Shown here piece by piece: positions 41,339 through 51,199 of a stretch of DNA of 64,000 nt. The notes beneath the pieces were generated by a model, which ran no database searches, was not told the DNA's origin, and worked only from the letters and a program-made list of their open reading frames with translations. The first letter of the stretch is position 1, and every line of letters starts with the position of its first letter. Made by a program: the position numbers and the translations under genes. Source of the stretch: Chloroflexota bacterium (lineage in GTDB: Bacteria > Chloroflexota > Dehalococcoidia > JACQUO01). The stretch covers positions 1 to 64,000 of the forward strand of contig JACQUO010000004.1 in NCBI GenBank assembly GCA_016210205.1, read 5' to 3'.

Positions 41339-42625
41339 TCAGGCGGACTGCTTCTTCGCCGGCTCCTCCACGGGCACTCCGGAGCTATTCAAGAGCAAGG
41401 GCCGCTTCCGCCCCCTGATGGTGTCGGCGTTGACCACGCACTTCTGCACATCCTTGAGGGACGGGATGTCGTACATGACCTCCAGGAGGGTGTCCTCCAG
41501 GATGGAGCGCAGGCCCCGGGCCCCACTCCCCTGCTTGAGAGACTCCTCGGCGATGATCTCCAGGGCCTCGGGAGCGAAGGCCAACTCCACCTCGTCCAGA
41601 GCGAAGGAGCGCTGATATTGCTTCACCAGGGCATTCTTAGGCTCCGTCAGCACCCGCACCAGGGCCTCTTGGCCCAAGGCCTCCAAGTTCACCCGCACAG
41701 GGAAGCGGCCGATGAACTCCGGGATGAAGCCAAACTGATAGAAGTCCTGGGACATGAGGTGCCGCAGGGGGTTCTCCACCGCCGCGCCCGCGGGCCCTTT
41801 GAAGCCCAGAGACCGCTTCCCTCTCCCCAGGCGCCGCTCCACCATCCCCTCTAGGCCCTCGAAAGTGCCCCCGCCGATGAAGAGGATGTTGCTGGTGTTG
41901 AGCTGGATGAACTCCTGCTGGGGGTGTTTGCGCCCGCCGTGAGGGGGCACATTGGCGGTGACGCCCTCCAGGATTTTCAGCAAGCCCTGCTGAACACCTT
42001 CGCCGGAGACATCTCGAGTGATGGAGGGGTTGGCGGCCTTGCGGGTGATTTTATCGATTTCGTCGATGTAGATGATGCCCCGCTCGGCCCGGGCCAGATC
42101 GAAGTCCGCCGCCTGGATGAGCCGCAGGAGGATGGTCTCCACATCCTCGCCCACATAGCCGGCCTCGGTGAGAGAGGTGGCATCCGAGATGCTGAAGGGG
42201 ACATCCAGGATGCGCGCCAGGGTCCGGGCCAGCAGGGTCTTGCCGCTGCCCGTGGGCCCCACCATGAGGATGTTGGTCTTCTCCAGCTCCACATCCTCGC
42301 CCTTGACGTTGGAGCCGATGCGCTTATAGTGATTATAGACCGCAACACTCAAGACCCTTTTGGCCTGCTCCTGGCCGATGACATATTCGCTTAGCTGCTG
42401 GTAGATTTTCCGGGGGGTCAGTTGGGGAACACCGGCAGGCGGAGCGCCCTTGGGTTTGGCGGGGACAACCGCCTGGTCGTCCTGGACAATCTCCCGGCAC
42501 AACTCTACACACTCATCACAGATATAGACCGCATTGGGGCCTGCGATGAGGCGCTTCACCTCATCCTGAGTCTTCCCGCAGAAGGAGCATTGGTAATAGG
42601 GACGAGTGCTCTTACCGCTGGCCAT
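41339..42625 (-). CDS. clpX: ATP-dependent protease ATPase subunit ClpX
   Basis: 428 residues. An N-terminal zinc-binding domain ([11 protein letters not shown] ... [10 protein letters not shown]), Walker A GPTGSGKT, Walker [11 protein letters not shown], and the C-terminal sensor region [20 protein letters not shown]. ClpX unfolds tagged substrates and feeds them to ClpP, encoded five bases upstream in the same transcript. Confidence 0.97.
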   Translation of the reverse strand: MASGKSTRPYYQCSFCGKTQDEVKRLIAGPNAVYICDECVELCREIVQDDQAVVPAKPKGAPPAGVPQLTPRKIYQQLSEYVIGQEQAKRVLSVAVYNHYKRIGSNVKGEDVELEKTNILMVGPTGSGKTLLARTLARILDVPFSISDATSLTEAGYVGEDVETILLRLIQAADFDLARAERGIIYIDEIDKITRKAANPSITRDVSGEGVQQGLLKILEGVTANVPPHGGRKHPQQEFIQLNTSNILFIGGGTFEGLEGMVERRLGRGKRSLGFKGPAGAAVENPLRHLMSQDFYQFGFIPEFIGRFPVRVNLEALGQEALVRVLTEPKNALVKQYQRSFALDEVELAFAPEALEIIAEESLKQGSGARGLRSILEDTLLEVMYDIPSLKDVQKCVVNADTIRGRKRPLLLNSSGVPVEEPAKKQSA

Positions 42626-42630
42626 GATGT

Positions 42631-43257
42631 CTAGCCCCCACCTCCGCTGACCGCCTTGACCCCCGGCTTCACCAGGATTTCATCGATGACCCCGTACTCC
42701 AGGGCCTGCTCAGAGCTGAGAAAGAAGTCCCGGTCCGAGTCCCGGGCGATTTTCTCCTTGGTCTGCCCCGTATGCCTGGCCAGGATGGAGCGGATAATGT
42801 CCTGCATCCGCAGAATCTCCCGTGCGGCAATCTCAATGTCCGAAGCCTGCCCCTGGGCACCGCCGATGGGCTGGTGCATGTGGATGGTGGAGTGGGGCAG
42901 GGCAAAACGCTTGCCCTTGGTCCCTGCCGCCAGCAAGACCGTGCCCATGCTGGCCGCCAGCCCCACGCAGATGGTGGAGATGTCCGGCTTCACCAGCTGC
43001 ATGGTGTCGTAGATGGCCAGGCCGGCGCTGATGATGCCGCCGGGGCAATGGATATAGACACTGATGTCCTTATCCGGGTCCTCCCGCTCCAGGTAGAGGA
43101 GCTGGGCGATGATAAGGTTGGCAATCTGGTCGTTGATGGGGGTCCCTAAGAAGACGATGCGCTCTTTGAGGAGGAGGGAGTAGATATCGAAAGCCCGCTC
43201 TCCCCGGGCGCCGCTCTCAATGACCATGGGGATGATGTTCGCTGGCCCTGGATTCAT
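42631..43257 (-). CDS. clpP: ATP-dependent Clp protease proteolytic subunit
   Basis: 208 residues with catalytic Ser in [14 protein letters not shown], His in [12 protein letters not shown] and Asp in the region of [12 protein letters not shown]. The propeptide is short. tig, clpP and clpX are in the order common to many bacteria, linking nascent-chain folding with degradation. Confidence 0.97.
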   Translation of the reverse strand: MNPGPANIIPMVIESGARGERAFDIYSLLLKERIVFLGTPINDQIANLIIAQLLYLEREDPDKDISVYIHCPGGIISAGLAIYDTMQLVKPDISTICVGLAASMGTVLLAAGTKGKRFALPHSTIHMHQPIGGAQGQASDIEIAAREILRMQDIIRSILARHTGQTKEKIARDSDRDFFLSSEQALEYGVIDEILVKPGVKAVSGGGG

Positions 43258-43319
43258 TATAAGACCTCCTGCTGGCCGTAATCGGGCCTTACCCCGGGGG
43301 TGAAACGATACTTTTTCGC

Positions 43320-44738
43320 CTACGGCTGCGGCTGGGAAGGCGGCTCCTCAGCCGGCCGCTGGGCCTTGACCTCGCCCCCGGGGGTCCAAAGGGTCACCCC
43401 CGGCTCCTGGGGGCCTTTGGCCTTCTCCTCGGGAGTCCAAAGGCCCGCCCGCGCCCGGTAGCCCCGGGTGGCAATGGCCGCCAGCCTCTCCGCCGCCCGG
43501 CGCGGTCCCAGGTTGCTCTTCACCGACTCACGACCGCCTGGAGTCTGGAGAAGCCTCAGCATCTCCTCCCGCTGCTCCGCCGCCCCCACGATGAGACGGT
43601 CGATTTCGGCATTCACCTCCGCCTCGGTTATCTCTATTTTCTCCACTTCCTGGAGCTTGTCAAGGACCAGGCTCCTCAAGACCCGGGCCTTGGCCTGGGG
43701 CCGGAGCTCCTCCTTGACCTGCTCCAGGGTGGTATTGCGGCTCTTCAGATAGTCCTCCAGGCGGCTGCCCTGGCTGCGTACCAAAGTATCCTGGTCCTGG
43801 AGGATGTGCTCCAGCTCCCACTCCTCCATAATCTCCGGGTATTCTATTTGGGACATCTGAATAGTGGCCTCGATGGCCCGGTCCTCCACGCGGCGCTGGG
43901 CCTCCGCCTCCTTCCGAGCACGGAGATTGCCCTCCAAGTTCTGCCGCAGCCCCTCCAGGTTCAGGATGCCTTGCCCGAAGATGCGGGCGAAATCATCGTT
44001 CACTTCGGGGAGGCGTTTGGACTTGATTTCTTTGACCGATACGGAAAAGTCGAACTTTTTGCCCGCCAGGCTGGCGATGCCGTAGTCCGAAGCAAACTCA
44101 ATGGTGAAGGCTCGCTTCTCCCCGGAGGCAGCTCCCTCCAGCTTCTCCGCGAAGCCGGGGACCGGGACGCCAGAGCCCGCCACCAACTGGTACTGGATGT
44201 TGCTCTCCTGCAAGATAGCCTCTCCCCCCGAGACACCCCGGACATCCATGGTGAGGAGGTCACCCATCTGGCACGCCCGCTCCACCGGCTCCCAGGGCGC
44301 CCGAAGGGAGCGCAGTTGCTCCACCACCTGGTCCACCTCCTCTGGGGTCACGGCTACCTTGTCCGGCTCCAGATTCAGGCTGTTATAGTCCCCCAGGGTG
44401 ATGACAGGCCGGACCGCCACCGTGGCCTTGAAGGCCACCGGCTCCCGCTGGAGCATCTCTATCTGGGGCTGGGCGATGGCATCGATGTTCTGCTCTTTGA
44501 TGGCCCGGTTGTAAGCCTCGGGCACCAGGATTTCGATAGCCTCCTCCACCAGGGCCTCCCGGCCCACATGGCGCTCCAGGGTGGTGCGAGGGGCTTTCCC
44601 CTTGCGGAAGCCCGGCACCGCCACCCGGTCCACCAGCCGCCGGTAGGCCTTGTCCAGGGACGCCTCCATCTCCTGGGACTCCGCTTCCACATGGAGGAGC
44701 GCCCGGCTTTGAGGCAGTTTTTCCGTGGTCACCTTCAT
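43320..44738 (-). CDS. tig: trigger factor with C-terminal extension
   Basis: 472 residues. The ribosome-binding signature [17 protein letters not shown] lies near residue 45, followed by the FKBP-like PPIase domain and the long helical C-domain (to about 430). The last ~40 residues are an unusual Pro/Glu/Lys extension carrying two copies of an LWTPxxE-x-K motif (LWTPEEKAK and LWTPGGEVK). It is a ribosome-associated chaperone. The promoter has an extended -10 box at 44761-44766. Confidence 0.94.
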   Translation of the reverse strand: MKVTTEKLPQSRALLHVEAESQEMEASLDKAYRRLVDRVAVPGFRKGKAPRTTLERHVGREALVEEAIEILVPEAYNRAIKEQNIDAIAQPQIEMLQREPVAFKATVAVRPVITLGDYNSLNLEPDKVAVTPEEVDQVVEQLRSLRAPWEPVERACQMGDLLTMDVRGVSGGEAILQESNIQYQLVAGSGVPVPGFAEKLEGAASGEKRAFTIEFASDYGIASLAGKKFDFSVSVKEIKSKRLPEVNDDFARIFGQGILNLEGLRQNLEGNLRARKEAEAQRRVEDRAIEATIQMSQIEYPEIMEEWELEHILQDQDTLVRSQGSRLEDYLKSRNTTLEQVKEELRPQAKARVLRSLVLDKLQEVEKIEITEAEVNAEIDRLIVGAAEQREEMLRLLQTPGGRESVKSNLGPRRAAERLAAIATRGYRARAGLWTPEEKAKGPQEPGVTLWTPGGEVKAQRPAEEPPSQPQP

Positions 44739-44760
44739 CAGACTACAACTCCAAGCTCAC

Positions 44761-44769
44761 ATTATAGCA
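44761..44769 (-). promoter_or_regulatory. extended -10 box of the tig promoter
   Basis: On the minus strand TGC-TATAAT ends at 44761, 23 bases upstream of the tig ATG. No good -35 hexamer is present at 17 bases; TTTGTT about 16 bases upstream is the nearest candidate. Confidence 0.65.
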
Positions 44770-44804
44770 TAGCTAGGGGAAAAACAAAGAGGGCCATATT
44801 CGCC

Positions 44805-44835
44805 CCAAGAAAAAGGGCCGCCTTGGCAGCCCTTT
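44805..44835 (-). terminator. intrinsic terminator of the structured RNA
   Basis: On the minus strand AAAGGGC-TGCCAAGGCG-GCCCTTT is followed by TTCTT, giving a strong stem with a U-run. It points away from the aspS side and towards tig. Confidence 0.8.
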
Positions 44836-45031
44836 GATTTTATAACCCGCCATGTCGTGTGACCTGAGATTTTTGAACCGTATCAGCCAGGTGGGGACAT
44901 CCCATTGAAGCAGGCCTTTCCGCGCCCAGGCGGCCTAGGCCGCACCGCCGGAGACCGCGTCCCCCTACATCGTTATGTTGGGCTCAAAATCACCGGTAGC
45001 ATCACGAGCACGGCAGGCAGAGCCCTTCTGT
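44809..45031 (-). ncRNA. structured non-coding RNA, 6S-like
   Basis: A minus-strand transcript is framed by a promoter (45038-45066) and an intrinsic terminator (44805-44835), with no coding frame between them. The ends pair: TGCCGTG with its partner CACGACA (7 bp, one wobble), then a long imperfect helix pairing GGTGATTTTGAGCC with GGTTCAAAAATCTCAGG, and GGGGGAC with GTCCCC further in, leaving internal bulges and a GC-rich terminal arm near GGCCTAGGCC. This rod with a central bubble and a length near 200 nt fits 6S RNA, the RNA polymerase regulator. The family identity is inference; the gene itself is better supported. Confidence 0.55.
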
Positions 45032-45037
45032 CAGCTA

Positions 45038-45066
45038 ATCCTAGCAAAAAGCGCCCTCCCTCGCAA
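45038..45066 (-). promoter_or_regulatory. promoter of the structured RNA
   Basis: On the minus strand TTGCGA (45061-45066) and TAGGAT (45038-45043) are separated by 17 bases, with TGC before the -10 box. Initiation is expected near 45031. Confidence 0.65.
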
Positions 45067-45080
45067 GGGCCTTGACGGAG

Positions 45081-45206
45081 AGCGTTTAGAAACGGGGAGC
45101 ACAAGGGGCCTCTCCCCTTGTCGGGGTCCCCCCAACCTCACTCAATCCCCCCTTCCTGGCCCAGGAAGGGGGTCAGGGGGATGGTCGCCAGGCGCTGCTG
45201 AACGAC
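45081..45206. repeat. MITE-like intergenic repeat, copy 2
   Basis: About 126 bp from AGCGTTTAGAAACGGGG to CTGCTGAACGACC, sharing ends and core with 32598-32736. The internal hairpin AAGGGGCCTCTCCCCTT and the CCTTCCTGGCCCAGGAAGG stem are conserved in form but differ in sequence. It lies directly behind the aspS stop and the RNA promoter. Confidence 0.65.
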
Positions 45207-45222
45207 CCCTCGTCTAGGCGCA

Positions 45223-47016
45223 CTAGGGGCCATTTTTGCCCTCAGGCCAGGCCTCATCCCTGATGGCCAGATGCAGCTCCCGAAGCTGCGCCTCGGACAC
45301 GGGGGAGGGGGAGCCGGTCATGGGGTCCGTGGCGCTCTTGGACTTGGGGAAGGCGATGACCTCCCGGATATTATCCTCCCGGGCCAGGAGCATGGCCAGG
45401 CGATCGATGCCTGGGGCAATGCCACCATGGGGTGGCGCCCCGTACTGGAAGGCCTCCAGGAGGTGGCCAAAACGCTCCTGGATTTCCTCCGCGTTATAGC
45501 CCAAAAGAGAGAATATCTTCTCCTGGAGCGGGGCCTGATGGATGCGGATGCTGCCGCTGGAGAGTTCGTAGCCGTTGCAGACCAGGTCGTAATGCTGTGA
45601 ACGGACTTTGTCAGGGGCGGAGTCCAGGAGCGGGATGTCCTCGGGCACCGGGGCGGTGAAGGGATGGTGCACTGGCTCCCAGCGCCGTTCCTCGGGCCGC
45701 CACTCCAGCAGGGGGAAGTTCCGCACAAAAGCAAAGGCCAAAAGGTTAGGGTCAGCCAAGCTCAGGCGGCGGGCCAGCTCCTGGCGCAGGGCGCTCAGGG
45801 CGGCATCGGCCACGGGCCGCGGGCCGGCGACTATGAGAAGCAGGTCACCTCGGCTGGCCCCGAGACGGGCCGCCAGGGCCTGCACCAGCTCCGGAGTCAA
45901 ATATCGGGCGGCGGCGGAGCGGTATGCTCCTTCTGGGTCCAGGGCGATGGTCACCAGGCCCGCCGCCCCCCGAGCACGGGCCAGCTCCGTCAGCTCCTCC
46001 AGCTGGCGGCGGGTGTAGCCAGCGCCCTGGGGCAGCGCCAGGCCCCGGACCGCGCCCCCGGCCGCCAAGACCGCGCGGAAGACCTGGAACTCACTGCCCG
46101 CCACCAGGTCGGAGAGGTCAGCCAACTCCAGGCCGTAGCGCAGGTCGGGCTTGTCGATGCCGAAACGCTCCAGGCAATCCCCATAGGAGAGACGCGGAAA
46201 GGGCTTGATGATGCGGAATCCGGGGGCCACCGCCTCCACCAGGGAGATGACCAGCTCCTCGGTGAGGGCCAGGATATCATCCTCCTCCACGAAGGACATC
46301 TCCAGGTCAAGTTGGGTGAACTCCGGCTGGCGGTCCGCCCGCTGGTCCTCATCCCGAAAGCAACGGGCAATCTGATAGTAGCGCTCCAGGCCGGCCACCA
46401 TGAGAAGCTGCTTGAGCTGCTGGGGAGATTGGGGCAAGGCGTAGAACTTCCCCGGATAGAGGCGGCTGGGCACCAGGTAGTCCCGCGCCCCCTCGGGGGT
46501 GCTCTTGAGCAGGATTGGCGTCTCCACCTCCACGAAATCGCGGGCGTCCAGGAAGGCGCGGATGAACTTGACCATGCGGTGGCGCAGGAGCAGGTTGTCC
46601 CGCAGGCGCGGACGGCGCAGGTCCAGGTAGCGGTAGCGCAGCCGCACCATCTCGTCCACCTCCCCATCCTCGGTGATGCTGAAGGGCGGAGTCTTGGCGG
46701 CGTTGAGGACCTGGACGCTGCGGGCCTGAACCTCCACCTTCCCGGTGGGGAGATTGAGGTTGACAGTGCCGGCGGGCCGCGGGATGACCTCCCCCACCAC
46801 CTGGAGCACAAACTCGCTCCGGGCCTGGCCCGCGGCCCGGTGGGCCTCGGGAGCGGCCTCCGGATTCACCACCACCTGGACCAGACCCCCCCGGTCTCGC
46901 AGGTCCAGGAAGATGAGGCCGCCGTGGTCACGCCGGCGGTGCACCCAGCCCGCCAGGGTCACCCTCTGGCCAATATGGCTCTCGCGGATTTCGCCGCAGC
47001 TGTGGGTTTTAAGCAA
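45223..47016 (-). CDS. aspS: aspartyl-tRNA synthetase
   Basis: 597 residues, the bacterial type with GAD insertion. An N-terminal OB fold ([20 protein letters not shown]), class II motif 2 ([20 protein letters not shown]) and motif 3 ([20 protein letters not shown]) are present. It charges tRNA-Asp, and possibly tRNA-Asn if non-discriminating; the sequence alone does not decide. No amidotransferase genes are visible nearby. Confidence 0.96.
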   Translation of the reverse strand: MLKTHSCGEIRESHIGQRVTLAGWVHRRRDHGGLIFLDLRDRGGLVQVVVNPEAAPEAHRAAGQARSEFVLQVVGEVIPRPAGTVNLNLPTGKVEVQARSVQVLNAAKTPPFSITEDGEVDEMVRLRYRYLDLRRPRLRDNLLLRHRMVKFIRAFLDARDFVEVETPILLKSTPEGARDYLVPSRLYPGKFYALPQSPQQLKQLLMVAGLERYYQIARCFRDEDQRADRQPEFTQLDLEMSFVEEDDILALTEELVISLVEAVAPGFRIIKPFPRLSYGDCLERFGIDKPDLRYGLELADLSDLVAGSEFQVFRAVLAAGGAVRGLALPQGAGYTRRQLEELTELARARGAAGLVTIALDPEGAYRSAAARYLTPELVQALAARLGASRGDLLLIVAGPRPVADAALSALRQELARRLSLADPNLLAFAFVRNFPLLEWRPEERRWEPVHHPFTAPVPEDIPLLDSAPDKVRSQHYDLVCNGYELSSGSIRIHQAPLQEKIFSLLGYNAEEIQERFGHLLEAFQYGAPPHGGIAPGIDRLAMLLAREDNIREVIAFPKSKSATDPMTGSPSPVSEAQLRELHLAIRDEAWPEGKNGP

Positions 47017-47648
47017 GGTGCCCTCCTCAGGGCCGCATTATAGCCCAAGGCCCACCCCTTTTCAAAAGAGGCCAGCCATGAACACCTGAGCCCACTGCCT
47101 CCGAGGCCTGAGGCTATTTAGCAACTGGGGGGCAGGGCAAGACCCAGACCCCTGGGTTCTTGCCTCTCTCCCTACCCGGGAGTCCAGAGGGGCTGCCCCC
47201 TCTGCCGGGAGCCAGAGGGCCGGCTCTCCGTGGGGGTGCTAGGAGTCGTGGGGCAATGCCTGCCTTTCTTTCGTCCAGTTCGGGGGAACCCCAGCGGTTG
47301 CATGGATGAAACCCAACTCAGGCGGGCCAGGGGCCTGGGGGTGCCCCCCAGCCTCCTCTCCCTTCCCTATTCGGCGGGGGGAGTCCAGAGCGGGCGCTAC
47401 CCCCTCTGGCGCGGGCCTGGGGCCTGCCCTTTCGTAGGGGGTGCAGGGGGAACGCCCCCTGCCAGGGGCCTGGGGGTGCCCCCCAGCCTCCTCTCCCTTC
47501 CCCCTCTCCTTCCAGGAGAAGGGGATAGGGGGTGAGGTGACCAGAAGACCGAGAGATTTAGGGAGCGGACAAGCCTTGCTAAACTCTCCCCGGGTCTCCG
47601 ACTTGCTTTTTTTGAGCCATTATGTTACGGTCAAGGCGAGGTCACTAA
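47017..47648. repeat. 632-bp intergenic region of GC-rich repeats
   Basis: Contains two copies of a unit reading GGGGCCTGGGGGTGCCCCCC followed by AGCCTCCTCTCCCTTCC (about 47329-47366 and 47464-47500). Between them is a stretch (about 47380-47475) nearly identical to 59130-59230, including GCGCTACCCCCTCTGGCGCG. Every block is a near-palindromic hairpin. No coding frame with codon character was seen. Confidence 0.7.
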
Positions 47649-47840
47649 ATGCCATTTCGCATCGGGCCCATGGAGTTGATTATTGTCTTGGTCATCGTCC
47701 TCGTCGTCTTCGGCGTGGGCCGACTGCCGGAGGTGGGCGGGGCTTTGGGCAAAGGCATAAAGGAATTCCGCAAGGCCTCCTCGAGCGAAAGCGAAAGCAA
47801 AACGCCCGCGGGGGAACAGCCCAAAGACAAGAAGGCCTGA
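47649..47840 (+). CDS. tatA: Sec-independent translocase TatA
   Basis: 63 residues: one N-terminal membrane helix ([20 protein letters not shown]), the amphipathic helix [16 protein letters not shown] with its FRK motif, and a short charged tail. It forms the pore of the twin-arginine pathway for folded proteins. No tatC is present in the window. An intrinsic terminator follows about 58 bases downstream. Confidence 0.93.
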   Translation: MPFRIGPMELIIVLVIVLVVFGVGRLPEVGGALGKGIKEFRKASSSESESKTPAGEQPKDKKA

Positions 47841-47897
47841 GCCTCCCCGGCCAATGGAGGACTGCCCTCTAGAAGCGGGAGTCTAGCCAGCCGTGAT

Positions 47898-47930
47898 GCC
47901 AGCTATTGCTTGCGATAGCTGGCTTTTTTT
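47898..47930 (+). terminator. intrinsic terminator after tatA
   Basis: GCCAGCTAT (47898-47906) and ATAGCTGGC (47915-47923) form a perfect 9-bp stem followed by seven T. Confidence 0.9.
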
Positions 47931-47964
47931 GTCGGGTAGAAAGTAGAAGGAAGAGAGGGGCGCT

Positions 47965-48948
47965 ATGTTCGAGACCAGGCTCACCCGAATGCTGGGCATC
48001 AAGTATCCCATCCTCTGCGGCGGCATGGCGCAGCTGGCCAAGGCCGAGCTGGTGGCGGCCGTGGGCAACGCCGGCGGCCTGGGATTCCTCATCGGCAGTT
48101 CCTTCCGGACCCCCAGCGCCCTAAGCGACGAGATAAAGCGGACCAAGGGCCTCACCGACAAACCCTTCGGCGTGAACATCGGCATCTTCCGGGGCACCCA
48201 GCCGGAGCGGGTTCTGGGCCTCATCGACACCCTGGCGGCGGAAGGCGTGCGGGTGGTGGAGACCGCGGGCCAGAGCCCGGAGCCCTACATCGAGCGCTTC
48301 CACGCCGCCGGCATCAAGGTCATCCACAAAGTGCCCGCGGTGCGATTCGCCCGCACCGCCGAGCGAGTGGGGGTGGACGCCATCACCCTCGTAGGCTTCG
48401 AGTGCGGCGGCGCCCTGGGCAACGACGATGTCACCACCTTCATCCTTATCCCCCGCGCCGTGGATGCGGTGAAAATCCCCGTCGTCGCCGGGGGCGGCGT
48501 TGGCGACGCCCGGGGCTTCGTGGCGGCCCTGGCCCTGGGAGCCGAGGCGGTCATCATGGGCACCCGGTTCATGGCCACCACCGAGTGCCCCGCCCACCCC
48601 AAGTTCAAAGAGGCCCTTTTAGCCCTCCAGGAGACCGATACCGTCGTAGTGGAGCGCCCCCGCAACACCCACCGGGTGATTCGGGGCGAGATGGTGCAGA
48701 AAGTCCTCGACCTGGAGAAGGACGGCGCCGCCCCCGAAGAGATAGCCAGGGTACGCGGCGACATGGTGGGCCGGGCGGCCACCGACGGCAACCTGAACCT
48801 CTCCCTCGTGCCCTGCGGCCAGGTGGTGGGCCTGGTCTCTCAGATAAAGCCCGTGGCCGAGGTCATGCAGGAGATAATCCAGGGCGCTCAGGCGCTGGTG
48901 GGGCGCCTGGGTCAGGCCTCCTTTATACCAGCGAGAACCAGCGCCTGA
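47965..48948 (+). CDS. nitronate monooxygenase family flavoprotein
   Basis: 327 residues, FMN-binding TIM barrel. MLGIKYPILCGGMAQLAKAE and AAVGNAGGLGFLIGSSFRTP at the N-terminus, then HKVPAVRFARTAERVGVDAI, VAGGGVGDARGFVAALALGA and EAVIMGTRFMATTECPAHPK. The family oxidises nitronates, but several relatives are enoyl-ACP reductases (FabK) or of unknown function. The usual E-x-G-G-H loop is replaced by VGFECGGALGNDD, so the catalytic His is not evident. It forms a single-gene transcript between repeats. Confidence 0.85.
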   Translation: MFETRLTRMLGIKYPILCGGMAQLAKAELVAAVGNAGGLGFLIGSSFRTPSALSDEIKRTKGLTDKPFGVNIGIFRGTQPERVLGLIDTLAAEGVRVVETAGQSPEPYIERFHAAGIKVIHKVPAVRFARTAERVGVDAITLVGFECGGALGNDDVTTFILIPRAVDAVKIPVVAGGGVGDARGFVAALALGAEAVIMGTRFMATTECPAHPKFKEALLALQETDTVVVERPRNTHRVIRGEMVQKVLDLEKDGAAPEEIARVRGDMVGRAATDGNLNLSLVPCGQVVGLVSQIKPVAEVMQEIIQGAQALVGRLGQASFIPARTSA

Positions 48949-49170
48949 GCACATCCCCCCGGGTGCTGGGGCCAAGCTCCGCCTGGGGGCGAGCCCCTAC
49001 GTAGGGGTGCAGGGTTCCCCCTGCCGGGGGCTGGGGGGTGTCCCCCAAATACCGCCTATTCCCCCTTCTCCTGCAGGAGAAGGGGGCCAGGGGGATGAGG
49101 TATCCCCCAGAGGAAAAGACCCTGTCTGAAGCTTCAGGCGCTGGCACCCCCTGCTAGAAAGAACCATCCT
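48949..49170. repeat. intergenic GC-rich repeat (TGCAGG...CCTGC family)
   Basis: Carries GTAGGGGTGCAGGGTTCCCC followed by CTGCCGGGGGCTGGGG, then CCCCCTTCTCCTGCAGGAGAAGGGGG, all hairpins. It is related in layout to 57156-57265 and 59080-59290. Confidence 0.65.
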
Positions 49171-50157
49171 ATGACCACCATCCAGGTCGCCCCCGGCGTC
49201 CATCAGCTCAAGGTCCCCATCCCCAACAACCCCCTAGAGTATCTCCTCTCATACCTCATCGAGGGGGAGAAGGGCTGGCTCATGGTGGACACCGGCTGGC
49301 CCGGGGAGCGCGCCCTGGAATCGGTGCTGGAGTCCCTCCAGTCCCTGGGGCTATCCCAGAAGAGGCTCAGCGCCATCCTGGTGACCCACGCCCACCCCGA
49401 CCACTACGGGCTGGCGGGCCGCCTCCGCGAGCTGAGCGGGGCGCCCCTGGCCATGTACCAGCGGGAGGCGGAGTTCAGCCAGGGCCAGTTCGGAGGCGGG
49501 CCCTCCCAGCATCCCGCCATCGACATGGCCCGCTGGCTGCTGGAGCACGGCATGCCCCGCCCCGAGGTGGCGGGCCTGGGCTTCCCCAACCCCCACGGCC
49601 GCCCCTTCTTCGCCGCCCCGGATGTCCTCCTCCAAGAGGGGCCGCAGCGCATCGACGGCGTCCTCCTGGAAATCATCTGGACGCCGGGCCACTCCCCAGG
49701 GCACATGTGCCTCTACGACCCCCAGCGCCAGCTCCTCTTCGCCGGCGACCATGTCCTCCCCGTCATCACCCCCCATGTGAGCCTGCTGGCCCAGCCCCAG
49801 GGCAACCCCCTGGGCGACTTCCTGGCCTCCCTGGACAAGGTGGCAGACCTGCCCGTGGGCCAGGTGCTCCCCGCCCACGAGCACGCCTTCCCCGACCTGC
49901 GAGGGCGCATCGCCCAGATTAAGACGCACCACGAGCGGCGGATGGAAACCATGCTGGCCGTCCTGGCCGAAGGCCCCAAGACGGCCTACGAGGTGGCCTC
50001 CAAGGTGAAATGGGATGTGGGGGCGTGGTCAACCATGGGAGTGTGGCTGCGGCGGGCGGCCCTGGGCGAGACCCTGGCCCACCTGGAGCACCTGCGCCGG
50101 CAAGGCCGGGTGGCCACCGAGACGCGCGACGGCCTGGTGCGCTATGTTAGAATGTGA
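49171..50157 (+). CDS. MBL-fold metallo-hydrolase
   Basis: 328 residues. The metallo-beta-lactamase motif is THAHPDHYG (H-x-H-x-D-H), with further ligands in WTPGHSPGHM, LFAGDHVLP and PAHEH. The C-terminal ~70 residues (ALGETLAHLEHLRRQGRVAT) form a winged-helix-like tail, as in MBL proteins of the LACTB2/PNKD type. Substrate not evident; a hydrolytic thioester or ester role is plausible. Confidence 0.88.
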   Translation: MTTIQVAPGVHQLKVPIPNNPLEYLLSYLIEGEKGWLMVDTGWPGERALESVLESLQSLGLSQKRLSAILVTHAHPDHYGLAGRLRELSGAPLAMYQREAEFSQGQFGGGPSQHPAIDMARWLLEHGMPRPEVAGLGFPNPHGRPFFAAPDVLLQEGPQRIDGVLLEIIWTPGHSPGHMCLYDPQRQLLFAGDHVLPVITPHVSLLAQPQGNPLGDFLASLDKVADLPVGQVLPAHEHAFPDLRGRIAQIKTHHERRMETMLAVLAEGPKTAYEVASKVKWDVGAWSTMGVWLRRAALGETLAHLEHLRRQGRVATETRDGLVRYVRM

Positions 50158-50174
50158 GGCAGTAGGAGTTCGGC

Positions 50175-51017
50175 ATGAAACCATCGTTGCTCTGGAGATG
50201 GGGAATAGTGGCGCTGCTGCCCTTCCTCCTCGCCGCCTGCGGCGGGAGCACCTCCACCCCCGCAGTCGCACTACCCCCTCAGGCTACCCCTCCCCCCACA
50301 CCCACCCCCATGGTGCCCGAAGCTACCTACAGGGGCAACCCCCCGGGCTATTGGATTAAAGCCCTCAAAGACAACGATGAGGCCACCCGACGCGAGGCCG
50401 CCCTCGCCCTCGGCGAAATCGGCCCCCAGGCCAAAACCGCCACCCCCGCCCTCGCCGAGGCCCTGAGCGATAAATCCCCAGCCGTCCGCCGCCTGGCCGC
50501 CCTCGCCCTGGGAGCCATCGGCCCCGACGCCAGAGCCGCCGTCCCCGCCCTCATCGCCGCCCTGCGCGACCCCGACCGGGACGTCCGCCAGGCCGCCGCT
50601 GCCGCCCTCGGCGAAATCGGCCCCGACGCCAAAGCTGCCATACCTCCCCTCATCGCCGCCCTGGGCGACGACGCCTGGAATGTCCGCAGCAACGCCGCCG
50701 ACGCCCTGGTGCAGATTGGCTCTGCCTCCGTCCCTGCCCTGGCCAAGGCCATGAGCGACAGGGACTGGGACGTCCATCGGCGGGCCGCGGAGGCTCTAGG
50801 GAGAATAGGGCCAGAGGCTAAAGCCGCCGTCCCCGCCCTCATCGAGGCCCTGCGGAACAGCGACGGAGACCTGCGCGGGAAAGCCGCCTTCGCCCTGGGG
50901 ATGATTGGCCCCGGGGCCGAGGCCGCCCTCCCCGCCCTCACCGACGCCCTCAAAGACCCCAACGAGGGCGTCCGCCAGATGGCCGACTTCGCCCTCAACC
51001 GAATTCGCCCCAGGTAG
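50175..51017 (+). CDS. HEAT-repeat lipoprotein
   Basis: 280 residues. A lipoprotein signal with lipobox LLAAC is followed by a Pro/Thr linker (about 25-50) and six or seven HEAT/PBS-lyase-type repeats of 31-38 residues with consensus VRRLAALALGAIGPDARAAV. Such repeats form protein-binding solenoids, here on the outer face of the membrane. It begins 17 bases after the MBL gene and is probably co-transcribed. Binding partner unknown. Confidence 0.85.
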   Translation: MKPSLLWRWGIVALLPFLLAACGGSTSTPAVALPPQATPPPTPTPMVPEATYRGNPPGYWIKALKDNDEATRREAALALGEIGPQAKTATPALAEALSDKSPAVRRLAALALGAIGPDARAAVPALIAALRDPDRDVRQAAAAALGEIGPDAKAAIPPLIAALGDDAWNVRSNAADALVQIGSASVPALAKAMSDRDWDVHRRAAEALGRIGPEAKAAVPALIEALRNSDGDLRGKAAFALGMIGPGAEAALPALTDALKDPNEGVRQMADFALNRIRPR

Positions 51018-51036
51018 AGCCTCGGCCCACCCTTGC

Positions 51037-51199
51037 AGGGTGCTGAAAAAGGGGTGTTCAGAGGGGCGAAGCCCCTTTGACGGAGGCCTGGGGCCTGCCC
51101 TTGAGCGAAGCGAAGGGGTGTCCCCCAGCTCTAAATCCAACCCCGAAGGGGCTCCCTTGAACCCCTTTGAGGGGGTTGGGGGGGGGTTCAGCAGCCTGC
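51037..51199. repeat. MITE-like repeat variant
   Basis: About 160 bp with ends AGGGTGCTGAA and TTCAGCAGCCT, an imperfect inverted repeat. The interior has GAGGGGCGAAGCCCCTT, CTTGAGCGAAGCGAAGGG and CCAACCCCGAAGGGG hairpins. The end is related to CTGCTGAACGACC of 45081-45206. It separates the HEAT lipoprotein from the convergent MBL gene. Confidence 0.55.
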
